Below, in pieces: positions 1-7,149 of a stretch of 59,408 bases of DNA. The notes under the pieces are model-generated. The model was given only the letters and a program-made list of their open reading frames with translations. It was not told the DNA's origin and searched no databases. Within the stretch, counting starts at the first letter, position 1; each line of letters begins with the position of its first letter. A program made the translations under genes and the position numbers. This DNA is from Planctomicrobium piriforme (GTDB lineage: Bacteria; Planctomycetota; Planctomycetia; Planctomycetales; Planctomycetaceae), in the NCBI GenBank assembly GCA_945860955.1, contig CAMATH010000042.1, positions 1-59,408 on the forward strand. Reading direction: 5' to 3'.

Positions 1-2
1 CA

Positions 3-746
3 TCAATGCCCCCTCGCGGCATAGATTCGAATGCGCGACACACCTGCGGTTCGAGTCAGGCCTCTGACAGAGTACCCGGCGAATGTTCCGGTGGCCGGGA
101 TTTGCTGGCTTGACGAGACGAACTCGCCGTTGATCCACAGCGAGACCACCTTTTCACTGAAGACAAAGACGACGTGATTCGCACCGTTCGTCTTCCAGTT
201 TGCATCGACATGCGGCATGCGTGAACCGCGTTCCTCACGGCTGCTGTAGTAGCCACTGAATTTTCCGAACGAGATTCCCGGAGAGTATCCATTCAGGCAA
301 TGTGTCAGGCGCAGTTGCTCGTCCAATGGTTCGTCCTTCTTCGATAACAGACCGATTTCAAAGGTTCCGTTCCGGTCGGCGGGTTCCTGGTCCCAGCCGT
401 GAAGGACGAGTTCAAGCGCATTGCCGGGCTTCAGTGGGGACACCGCCGGATCCTCAACTGTGGTCGAGAATGAGTACCGGTTCTCGATCGGCGAAGGACC
501 GTGGAAGTAGGCGGTTCCGTTTGTGTCCTTGCGGACCACGATCCACGGCATCGTCGCGAGCGGTCCGACGGGTTGCCCGTCGGCGTGGAAGTCCGAATAG
601 ACGTCAAGTGACTTCAGTGGCTCGATTCGCGACGCGGGATCTTCGGATTTGTCGCCCGGGGTTTCGGCCTTGAGTTGAGTAACGGTCGTCAACTGCAGAA
701 GGATCAGCAGCAACGGTAGTGGGCTAAATCGGTGTCGTGACTTCAT
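3..746 (-). CDS. Secreted protein, possible concanavalin-like beta-sandwich fold
   Basis: A 247-residue protein with an N-terminal signal peptide (basic MKSRHRF, then a Leu-rich core, probable cleavage after about residue 26). The mature part alternates short beta-strand-like stretches and contains segments such as FEIGLLSKKDEP and VVSLWINGEFV. The 'W-hNG' turn near the C-terminus is common in concanavalin/LamG-like or 3-keto-disaccharide-hydrolase-like sandwiches of planctomycetes, but I cannot assign a family. No catalytic residues are evident. The frame is open upstream to 956, but only the ATG at 746 puts the signal peptide at the N-terminus, so I start there. The gene is divergent from the large cluster that begins at 1228. 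Likely exported to the periplasm or cell surface; function unknown. Confidence 0.7.
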   Translation of the reverse strand: MKSRHRFSPLPLLLILLQLTTVTQLKAETPGDKSEDPASRIEPLKSLDVYSDFHADGQPVGPLATMPWIVVRKDTNGTAYFHGPSPIENRYSFSTTVEDPAVSPLKPGNALELVLHGWDQEPADRNGTFEIGLLSKKDEPLDEQLRLTHCLNGYSPGISFGKFSGYYSSREERGSRMPHVDANWKTNGANHVVFVFSEKVVSLWINGEFVSSSQQIPATGTFAGYSVRGLTRTAGVSRIRIYAARGH

Positions 747-1227
747 GTTGATCTCAGTTTGATAGATCGCCGTGCACAAAATGAATGTGGAAGCCGCCCT
801 GGTCATCTGACGGCAGGCGGCTTTCACGGTCCTCCAAGGTAAACGAAACGAGGATTCCGTCCGAACAGAATTCCTGCTCAACAAAAAGAATCTCTCGAAA
901 AACTGTCCGGCCTGACACGTCGCCTTGTTTCTAAGAGAAGTGACGCCCATTCCCAAATCGTCCGCAGTGGACGCGAACCGGAATTGTTCCTACTGAAGCG
1001 GGGAGTTTTTCAATGTCTGCGTGCTTCACAAAAATCTGTTCAGCGGGCCACGAATTGACACTGATCGTGTCGCAGACATAGCATGGAAGCTACGGGGAGA
1101 ATGTGCTAGGACTCCATGAAGCGATGCTCCCACACCCTATCGACCGATTCCCAGTGGGGTCGCTTGATTCAGCGTTGTACTGGACGATGTTCTTTTTTCT
1201 TGAAACTGCTCTTCAAGGGTTGGGCCG
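747..1227. other. Divergent intergenic region upstream of the large cluster
   Basis: A 481-base gap separating the minus-strand secreted protein gene from the plus-strand cluster. No credible gene is present. It should carry promoters in both directions, and one candidate for the plus strand is listed separately. No long inverted repeat was noticed. Confidence 0.5.
1055..1084 (+). promoter_or_regulatory. Candidate sigma70-type promoter for the large cluster
   Basis: A perfect -35 hexamer TTGACA (1055-1060) is followed after 18 bases by TAGCAT (1079-1084), a 4-of-6 match to the -10 consensus. It lies about 140 bases upstream of the first cluster gene. The call rests on consensus matching only; planctomycete promoters are poorly defined. 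Confidence 0.3.
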
Positions 1228-2976
1228 ATGAGTGCGTTCTTCTGGAAGCTCGGTCAACGCGTCGTTCATGACCGTCATCGGAACATCTGCATCAGCACAA
1301 TACTGCTGGTGATTGCGGTTGTGGCCGGCACTCGGGAAGCAGTCGAAGCTCTCCGCGATACAAGTTCTGTATTCATTCACATGCTGACGGTCGCACTGGT
1401 CGCGGGGCTGGCCTCGGCTGGATTACTTGGGCTGCACAATCGGTGGGTACGCCAGCAGCAGGCCACCGGGTTGCGGTTTCTCGTGTGGTCTTCCGGAGCG
1501 AGGTTTGTCGGTCTCAATCTGGCACTGGCGGCTGGTCTGCTTGTCACGGGAGTCATCCAGTTGCTGCTGTTCGGCTCGGCGTGGTGGGCCTTGCTGGCAA
1601 CAGCGGCCGTGGCCGGAAGCGTAGCCGTGCTGCTGCTTGGAATAGTACCCGTGTTGCCGCTGATGTCATTGGTCCTCTGTCGACAACCGACTCCTCGAAT
1701 CGGCAGTATGTTTGCGAACTGGCCGGCCCTGGTCCTGCTGTGCGAGAGACAGCGCCGGGCCAGGCGAGCGGATTCGGCGTCGGCCAGTCCGGTCTTGGAA
1801 GAATTTCGCGACGCGCTGGATGCCCACGCGGCCGGTATGGATTCGCGAGGGATTCGACTTCCGGCGAGTGTGCCGATGCCTGAAGAGGTGACACGCCGAT
1901 TGACCGCATTGAGTTATCCCGCAGGAGTCTCTGCACTCGTCACGGCAATTATGTTGTTCTGTCTGGAACCGGCTGCAGCGGAGCGTGCCGGGACTTCGCC
2001 GGAGCGCCGCATGGCTCACCAGGCCGCGCCAGACAATGGCCAAGTCGATCACGCGACCGATGTCAGCCTGAAGCGTGGCGAGGACCACGGTGACGGAGCA
2101 AAGGACGAGCAGTCAACCTCGCCCAACATCGGCAAACAGCAACCAGAATGCCAGCAACCGGGCGGTCAGCAATCGGGCGGTCAGCAATCGACAGGTCAGC
2201 AATCGACAGGTCAGCAATCGGGAGGAAAGCAACCTGGAGGTCAGCAACCGGGTGGTCAGCAACCGAGTGGTCAACGACCGGGCGGTCATCAACCGGGCGG
2301 TCAACAATTAGGAAGTCAGCAACCGGGAAGTCAGCAACCGGGAAGTCAGCAACCGGGAGGTCAGCAACCAGGAAGTCAACAACCGGGAGGTCAGCAACCA
2401 GGAAGTCAACAACCGGGCGGTCAACAATCGGGAGGAAAGCAACCTGGAGGTCAGCAACAGGGTGGTCAACAACAGGGTGGTCAACAACCGGGTGGCCAGC
2501 AATCGACAGGCCAGCAATCGACAGGCCAGCAACCGGGAAGTCAGCAACCGGGAGGCCAGCAACCGAGTGGACAACCATTGGTAGGCCAACGACCGGTAGG
2601 CCAGCAACTGGGTGGCCAGCAATCGACAGGGGCGCAACCGGGAAGTGTGGCTGCAAATTCGACGGTGTCGAATGGTTCAATTGGAAAGCAGTCGCTAGAC
2701 ACCGGACCTTCAGTGCCGAAGCAACCTGCAACCACTCAACAACTGCCGCCGGGAATGGGCCAGGTGAGTGTGATTCGGTATTCCGGTGGAACCCAGACTG
2801 GAGGCGATCTGGTCGATGTGCCTGAACCGTCGAATCCAAACGCGCCCTCGGATTCGGACAACGTTCGGCGTTCTGCCTCTGGTCGCCCCGCAGTTCGATC
2901 GCCCCGCGTGCGACCGATTCAAGTGCCCCTCTTACGACTAAATCCGGCGACCCAATCCGGTCAGCAGAAAAACTGA
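1228..2976 (+). CDS. Five-helix membrane protein with long Gln/Pro/Gly pentapeptide repeat tail
   Basis: A 582-residue protein of unknown function. About five hydrophobic segments are visible (roughly residues 20-36, 52-68, 92-112, 117-146 and 229-247). They are followed by a polar tail with 34 back-to-back five-residue units, mostly QQPGG, QQPGS, QQSGG or QQSTG (residues 304-473), and a Pro-rich C-terminus (about 520-582). The tail is probably disordered and could act as a spacer or interaction surface. The start is ATG 1228 with AAGGG eight bases upstream. The MoxR gene starts 68 bases downstream on the same strand, so this is probably the first gene of the cluster. No homologue is recognised by eye. 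Confidence 0.75.
   Translation: MSAFFWKLGQRVVHDRHRNICISTILLVIAVVAGTREAVEALRDTSSVFIHMLTVALVAGLASAGLLGLHNRWVRQQQATGLRFLVWSSGARFVGLNLALAAGLLVTGVIQLLLFGSAWWALLATAAVAGSVAVLLLGIVPVLPLMSLVLCRQPTPRIGSMFANWPALVLLCERQRRARRADSASASPVLEEFRDALDAHAAGMDSRGIRLPASVPMPEEVTRRLTALSYPAGVSALVTAIMLFCLEPAAAERAGTSPERRMAHQAAPDNGQVDHATDVSLKRGEDHGDGAKDEQSTSPNIGKQQPECQQPGGQQSGGQQSTGQQSTGQQSGGKQPGGQQPGGQQPSGQRPGGHQPGGQQLGSQQPGSQQPGSQQPGGQQPGSQQPGGQQPGSQQPGGQQSGGKQPGGQQQGGQQQGGQQPGGQQSTGQQSTGQQPGSQQPGGQQPSGQPLVGQRPVGQQLGGQQSTGAQPGSVAANSTVSNGSIGKQSLDTGPSVPKQPATTQQLPPGMGQVSVIRYSGGTQTGGDLVDVPEPSNPNAPSDSDNVRRSASGRPAVRSPRVRPIQVPLLRLNPATQSGQQKN
2137..2646 (+). repeat. 34 in-frame tandem copies of a 15-bp unit
   Basis: Exactly 34 consecutive 15-base units encode the pentapeptides QQPGG, QQSTG, QQPGS, QQSGG, KQPGG and variants. 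Blocks are themselves repeated: a QQPGS/QQPGG alternation in the middle, and two QQSTG-QQSTG doublets. This points to repeated slippage or unequal recombination. Because the unit is a multiple of three, copy-number change keeps the frame. It also keeps other frames open, which creates spurious ORFs on both strands. Confidence 0.95.
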
Positions 2977-3044
2977 CTGGTTGGTGTTCGATGTGTGTGG
3001 GGACGGAGTTCTCTACCGTATTCTCTTGATGATCGGAATTTTTC

Positions 3045-4250
3045 ATGACGGCGACACCGCGAAAGTTTGCGAATAGCGACCAGATCCGCGCCTCCGCGGA
3101 GGACATGCTGAGGCGGTTCCGGCAGACCATGTACGGTCTCGACGACGTTGCGCGGCTGTGTCTCGTCGCGTTCTACTGCGGCGGGCATGTTCTGCTCGAA
3201 GGCAATCCGGGACTCGGCAAGACCGATCTGGTCAAGAAACTGGCGGGTATCTTGAACCTGAATTTCGGCCGAATCCAGTTCACCCCGGACCTGATGCCGG
3301 CGGATATCACCGGGACCAATCAGCCGGACTTCAATAACGGCATGCTGTCCCGGTTTGAATTCAATCCGGGGCCGGTGCTGAAACATCACATTCTGCTGGG
3401 TGATGAGATCAACCGCGCGACCCCAAAGACCCAGGCGGCGATGCTCGAAGCGATGGCCGAGAAACAGGTCACGGTCCTCGGGACGCGACGACCGACACTG
3501 AAGCCGTTCATGGTCCTGGCGACTCAGAATCCGATCGACCAGGAAGGGACGTACTCGCTGCCAGAGGCTCAGCTTGACCGGTTCATGTTTCACATCGACA
3601 TGCCGTCTCCGCGGCGGGATTCGATTCAGGCGATCCTAAGAAAAACCACCGGTGCCGATTCGCGTGGCGAAGGCCGGATCGAGTCGCCGCAGAACGAGGC
3701 TGTGTCCGACGGCGGCGACGCCGCCGCCGGCTCCAGCGGACACGATCCGTTTGCCGAGGCACTGCAGGATCATCGGGAAGTAGCGGCCGCGATCAGCAGC
3801 GTGCGTCCGTCGCCGAGTCTCGAGAAACACGTCTGCAATCTGGTGTTCGCGTTTGACGGCTCGGAGTCTGAATATGCCGGCACGTTGTCCGGGAACTTCA
3901 GGAAGGCCCGGGAACTGGCCGCGGCAGTGACTCAGTACGCGATCGGTCCGCGATCGGCCATTGCGATGATGAACGGGGCGAAAGCGTGGTTTCTGCTCTG
4001 CGGCGACGGGAAGCGGGAGTTCGCATCGACGTCGGATCTGAACCGGATCGTCGTGGCGGCTCTGCGACACCGGCTGAAACTGGATTTCTCGTGGCGAGAG
4101 AAGTTCGCGTCGCACGCAAAGATCAACGTCCGGCACCCGGCACTGATGGAATTGCTGATTCTGGAACTGTGCCGGTTGACCTCTCCGGATGACGAGGCGC
4201 ATGAGGTCTTTCAGACGCACAGCAGCCGGTTGAAGGAGTTGTCGTCGTGA
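3045..4250 (+). CDS. MoxR-family AAA+ ATPase
   Basis: A 401-residue AAA+ ATPase. Walker A GNPGLGKT is at residues 53-60, Walker B LLGDEINRA has D120/E121, and the ATQNP segment (about 158-163) and the EAQLDRF segment are characteristic of MoxR proteins. MoxR ATPases are chaperone-like enzymes that work with VWA proteins, and that arrangement is seen here: the DUF58 gene overlaps its end by four bases and two VWA genes follow. The protein is longer than a typical MoxR (about 320-340 residues) because of a low-complexity insertion at roughly residues 203-245 between the ATPase core and the C-terminal lid. No strong ribosome-binding site is visible before ATG 3045. Likely cytoplasmic, acting on membrane-bound VWA partners. 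Confidence 0.93.
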   Translation: MTATPRKFANSDQIRASAEDMLRRFRQTMYGLDDVARLCLVAFYCGGHVLLEGNPGLGKTDLVKKLAGILNLNFGRIQFTPDLMPADITGTNQPDFNNGMLSRFEFNPGPVLKHHILLGDEINRATPKTQAAMLEAMAEKQVTVLGTRRPTLKPFMVLATQNPIDQEGTYSLPEAQLDRFMFHIDMPSPRRDSIQAILRKTTGADSRGEGRIESPQNEAVSDGGDAAAGSSGHDPFAEALQDHREVAAAISSVRPSPSLEKHVCNLVFAFDGSESEYAGTLSGNFRKARELAAAVTQYAIGPRSAIAMMNGAKAWFLLCGDGKREFASTSDLNRIVVAALRHRLKLDFSWREKFASHAKINVRHPALMELLILELCRLTSPDDEAHEVFQTHSSRLKELSS

Positions 4251-5284
4251 GCGGACTCGGTTCGTTGATACCGCTCCCGTTGCCATTGAGCGACGCGGAT
4301 CTGGAGCGTTTTCGGCTTAGGCTGGATCGTCGCGCCGCGACTGTGCCGGCGGGCGAACTCCTGATGCGAAAACGCGGCCAGAGTCTGGAATTCCGCGAAT
4401 ACGACGCGTACGTGCCCGGCGATGACGTGCGGTTTGTGGACTGGCGGCTGTCCCTCAGCCGCGGTGCGCCGTGGGAGTTTTGGAAGAAGTCGTTTGACAC
4501 CGAAGAGGCGCTGCGGATTGTCGTCACGGTCGATCAGTCGCCGACGATGGACGGAGTGGAGGGGTCCGGAAAGCGGTTGATCGCGGCGTGGCTGGCGGAG
4601 GCGCTCGGACGCATCGCGCTCTTGGGGAAAGACCGGGTTGTTCTGCATCGACTCGCGGCGGAAGCCGCGACGCGAGACGCTGGGGAGCCTGTCGACGACT
4701 CCGGCGAGCAGGGAGTGGAACGCTGGTCAGGAATGTCGACTGAGATTCGAAATCAGCAGGCTGGGGGAAAGATTCGCGATTGGTTGTGCGAGTCGGACTC
4801 GCTCAGTTGTGGGGACGGAGGCAGCCAGGCAGACGGATTGCAGGCGATCAGCCGGTGCCTTCAACCGGGCGCGGTGTGGCTGATCGTGTCAGACTTTTTC
4901 TGTCCTCCGCGATGTTCCGAACTGCTGGCCGGCTGCGTCACGATGGCGACCCAGCGTCGGTGTACGGTCGCGGTGCTGGAACTCGACAGTTGGCCGTGGG
5001 AGCGCTCGCTGATCGTCGATCGATCCTGCCGGATGGTGGGGCCGGGTGTCGATCCCCAGCGACACGACCTGCGGTTTGACGTGGACGACGCCTTGCTGCG
5101 ACGCGTCGAAACCCGGATCGCACAGAACCGAGACGTATTTTTCGATCGAGTCCGGCTGGGTGCCGTGCGCAGTCGCTGGTCGTGGCCGGTCGTGAAGAAA
5201 CTCGATCATGCGTCGATGTTTCGCGACTGGTTTACAAACGATCCCGTGATTGCCGCCGTGTTGATGGCGGGAGGTTCGCGATGA
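4247..5284 (+). CDS. DUF58 domain protein, MoxR partner
   Basis: A 345-residue protein carrying the DUF58 signature: a basic RKRGQSLEFREYDAYVPGDD run followed by VRFVDW (about residues 43-66). A VWA-like fold follows, in which the usual metal-site DxSxS is replaced by DQSPTM, so metal binding is doubtful. DUF58 proteins are almost always encoded beside MoxR and are thought to act with it; that is family knowledge, not shown here. It starts with GTG at 4247 in a GTGA overlap with the MoxR stop, and its own stop overlaps the next start as ATGA. Both overlaps indicate translational coupling. No transmembrane segment is obvious. Confidence 0.9.
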   Translation: MSGLGSLIPLPLPLSDADLERFRLRLDRRAATVPAGELLMRKRGQSLEFREYDAYVPGDDVRFVDWRLSLSRGAPWEFWKKSFDTEEALRIVVTVDQSPTMDGVEGSGKRLIAAWLAEALGRIALLGKDRVVLHRLAAEAATRDAGEPVDDSGEQGVERWSGMSTEIRNQQAGGKIRDWLCESDSLSCGDGGSQADGLQAISRCLQPGAVWLIVSDFFCPPRCSELLAGCVTMATQRRCTVAVLELDSWPWERSLIVDRSCRMVGPGVDPQRHDLRFDVDDALLRRVETRIAQNRDVFFDRVRLGAVRSRWSWPVVKKLDHASMFRDWFTNDPVIAAVLMAGGSR

Positions 5285-7149
5285 CGTTTTCGCTGGTGGC
5301 CCTGGCGTCGCTGAGCGCGATCTCCGCATTGACAATCCGCCGGATGCGGCGGCCGAAGTTCGTGCCGGTGGAACTGAGTGCGGTGCGGTTCTTCCTCGAC
5401 GAGCCGCCCAGTGAATCGCGACGGCAGTGGGTGCTGTGCCCTCCGCAGTGGCGTGACCGCTCGTATCTGATGCAGATGGCCGCGCTGGTTCTGCTGCTGC
5501 TGGCGGCCGGGTTGCAGGAGCTGACGGCTCCGATCGACACGGCGTTGCGTGTTGATATTTACGTGGATGGCTCGGGAAGTATGCAGACGACGCAGGACGG
5601 TCGAACTCGGTCGGAAATGGCTCTGGAAGTACTCCGGCAAACGCTCGACAAAATCGAGGCCACCGAAGCTGCATCGCGGGAAGTTCGGGTCTCGACGTTT
5701 GATCTGGATGTCGATGAGCGGGTCGAGCCGACGAGCGATCTGTCGGGTTTGCGGCCGCACCTTGAGGATGTCGTGCGATCACGACTGCTGGGGACGGACC
5801 TGTCCGCGCTGCAGCGGTTTCTGAGTCGTCGGCCGCTGAACGACTCGGCGTGGTGGCCGACTCACGTTGTCGTGATCTCGGATCAGCCGGCACCGAAGTG
5901 GTCTCAGGAATCCCAACGCGGATCTGTGCAGTGGCTGGGTGTGGCGAAACCGGTTGCCAGTCACGGGATCACGCGGATCGAACCGGTCCGGCATCCGCTT
6001 TCCGGTGGTCTGGTGAATCTTCGCGTCCACGTGCAAGCGCGGGGCAAGCAGCCGCTCGAGGAAACGACGCTCACTGTGTCGACAGGCTCCGCAGAGCCGC
6101 GCATGGAATCGTTCCCGGTGGCGTGGGACGGGGCGGGCTATGCGCGATTCGATCTGGCTCGCAGCAGAGTCTTTCAGGCGGCGAGTGGCGAACCGCTGAG
6201 GCTGGAGTTGTCCGGTCGGGATGCGTGGCCGGCGGACAATCGGGCGACGGTCCTGCTGCCGGATCAGACGAGTGTTGCCGTTCGGTGGCAAGTCCCCGGC
6301 GCGACGGTCCCGGATCTTCCGGGCTGGTCGACCGAGGAGTACCCCCAAGTGACCGGAAGAAATGGTGAGCCGCCTCCGCTTCCGCGGCTCGTGGTGACCG
6401 ACTTTGCAGGGTGCGGTGAATTTCCGGAAAGCATACCACTGCTGGTCGTCGGGCATCCCGACGGGAGTCCCGGTCCGGCACCGAATGGTGCCGACGATTG
6501 GTTTCTGTGTTCGGTCTTCGACGACAGCCCGTTTCTGCGAGACGTGAATCTGGACGCACTTGAAGGAACCCCCGAGATGAAACCACTGGCTGCGGAAACG
6601 CTGCTGCTGTCGCTTGGCCAGTCCGATCGGCCATTGACGGACGTGCATGTTGCGCTCGCGGCGTTTCGTGGCAGCTCCTACGAGACGTTGCAGGTCGCTC
6701 TGGCGAGTCTGTCGGCGGGCGGAGGTCGCGGGCCAATCGTATGGATGCCACTGCTGCCGGACTTTCAAGAACTTCCGATCAATCCCGAAACGGCGTCGGA
6801 CAGTGACCGTCAGGCGGCGGCGAGCCGTCTGGCATGGCAGGCCGTGTTTCTGAATTCGGTATCATGGTTGCTGTCGCGGGATGAATCGCCGCTGTTTGGA
6901 CTGACGGATCGAGAGCATCCTGAGCCGAACTACGAACAGGCTCCGTTTCGGCTGCCGCTGCATCCTGGTGAGGGAGATACCAGCGGGGAGTCGAACACGC
7001 GGGCCGTCTTCGATCCCGCGGTTCGGATCGAACGGGAAGAACCGGGAATGTGGTGGCAATTGCCGGTTCTGTTGGCGCTGGTGCTGCTGACTGTGGAACG
7101 CGTGCTCGCGCTGACGACGATTCGATCAGAGAGAGGTCTCGTGCCATGA
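5281..7149 (+). CDS. BatA-like membrane protein with VWA domain
   Basis: A 622-residue protein. The N-terminus matches the BatA-type layout: a first hydrophobic segment (1-22), a basic loop (RRMRRPKFVP), a second helix (about 62-79), then a VWA domain with an intact MIDAS motif DGSGS at D96-S100. A long extracytoplasmic region follows, and a final helix lies at about 590-612. BatA/B-type proteins are membrane VWA partners of MoxR ATPases. The frame is open upstream to 5182, but ATG 5281 overlaps the DUF58 stop as ATGA, which is the more likely start. Its stop overlaps the next ATG in the same way. Confidence 0.87.
   Translation: MTFSLVALASLSAISALTIRRMRRPKFVPVELSAVRFFLDEPPSESRRQWVLCPPQWRDRSYLMQMAALVLLLLAAGLQELTAPIDTALRVDIYVDGSGSMQTTQDGRTRSEMALEVLRQTLDKIEATEAASREVRVSTFDLDVDERVEPTSDLSGLRPHLEDVVRSRLLGTDLSALQRFLSRRPLNDSAWWPTHVVVISDQPAPKWSQESQRGSVQWLGVAKPVASHGITRIEPVRHPLSGGLVNLRVHVQARGKQPLEETTLTVSTGSAEPRMESFPVAWDGAGYARFDLARSRVFQAASGEPLRLELSGRDAWPADNRATVLLPDQTSVAVRWQVPGATVPDLPGWSTEEYPQVTGRNGEPPPLPRLVVTDFAGCGEFPESIPLLVVGHPDGSPGPAPNGADDWFLCSVFDDSPFLRDVNLDALEGTPEMKPLAAETLLLSLGQSDRPLTDVHVALAAFRGSSYETLQVALASLSAGGGRGPIVWMPLLPDFQELPINPETASDSDRQAAASRLAWQAVFLNSVSWLLSRDESPLFGLTDREHPEPNYEQAPFRLPLHPGEGDTSGESNTRAVFDPAVRIEREEPGMWWQLPVLLALVLLTVERVLALTTIRSERGLVP

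Noticed and set aside
2063-3130. A 355-residue open frame on the minus strand across the repeat tail
   Set aside because: It is kept open by the periodic 15-bp repeat and codes for a repetitive, biased sequence. The plus-strand frame has a good start and membrane segments.
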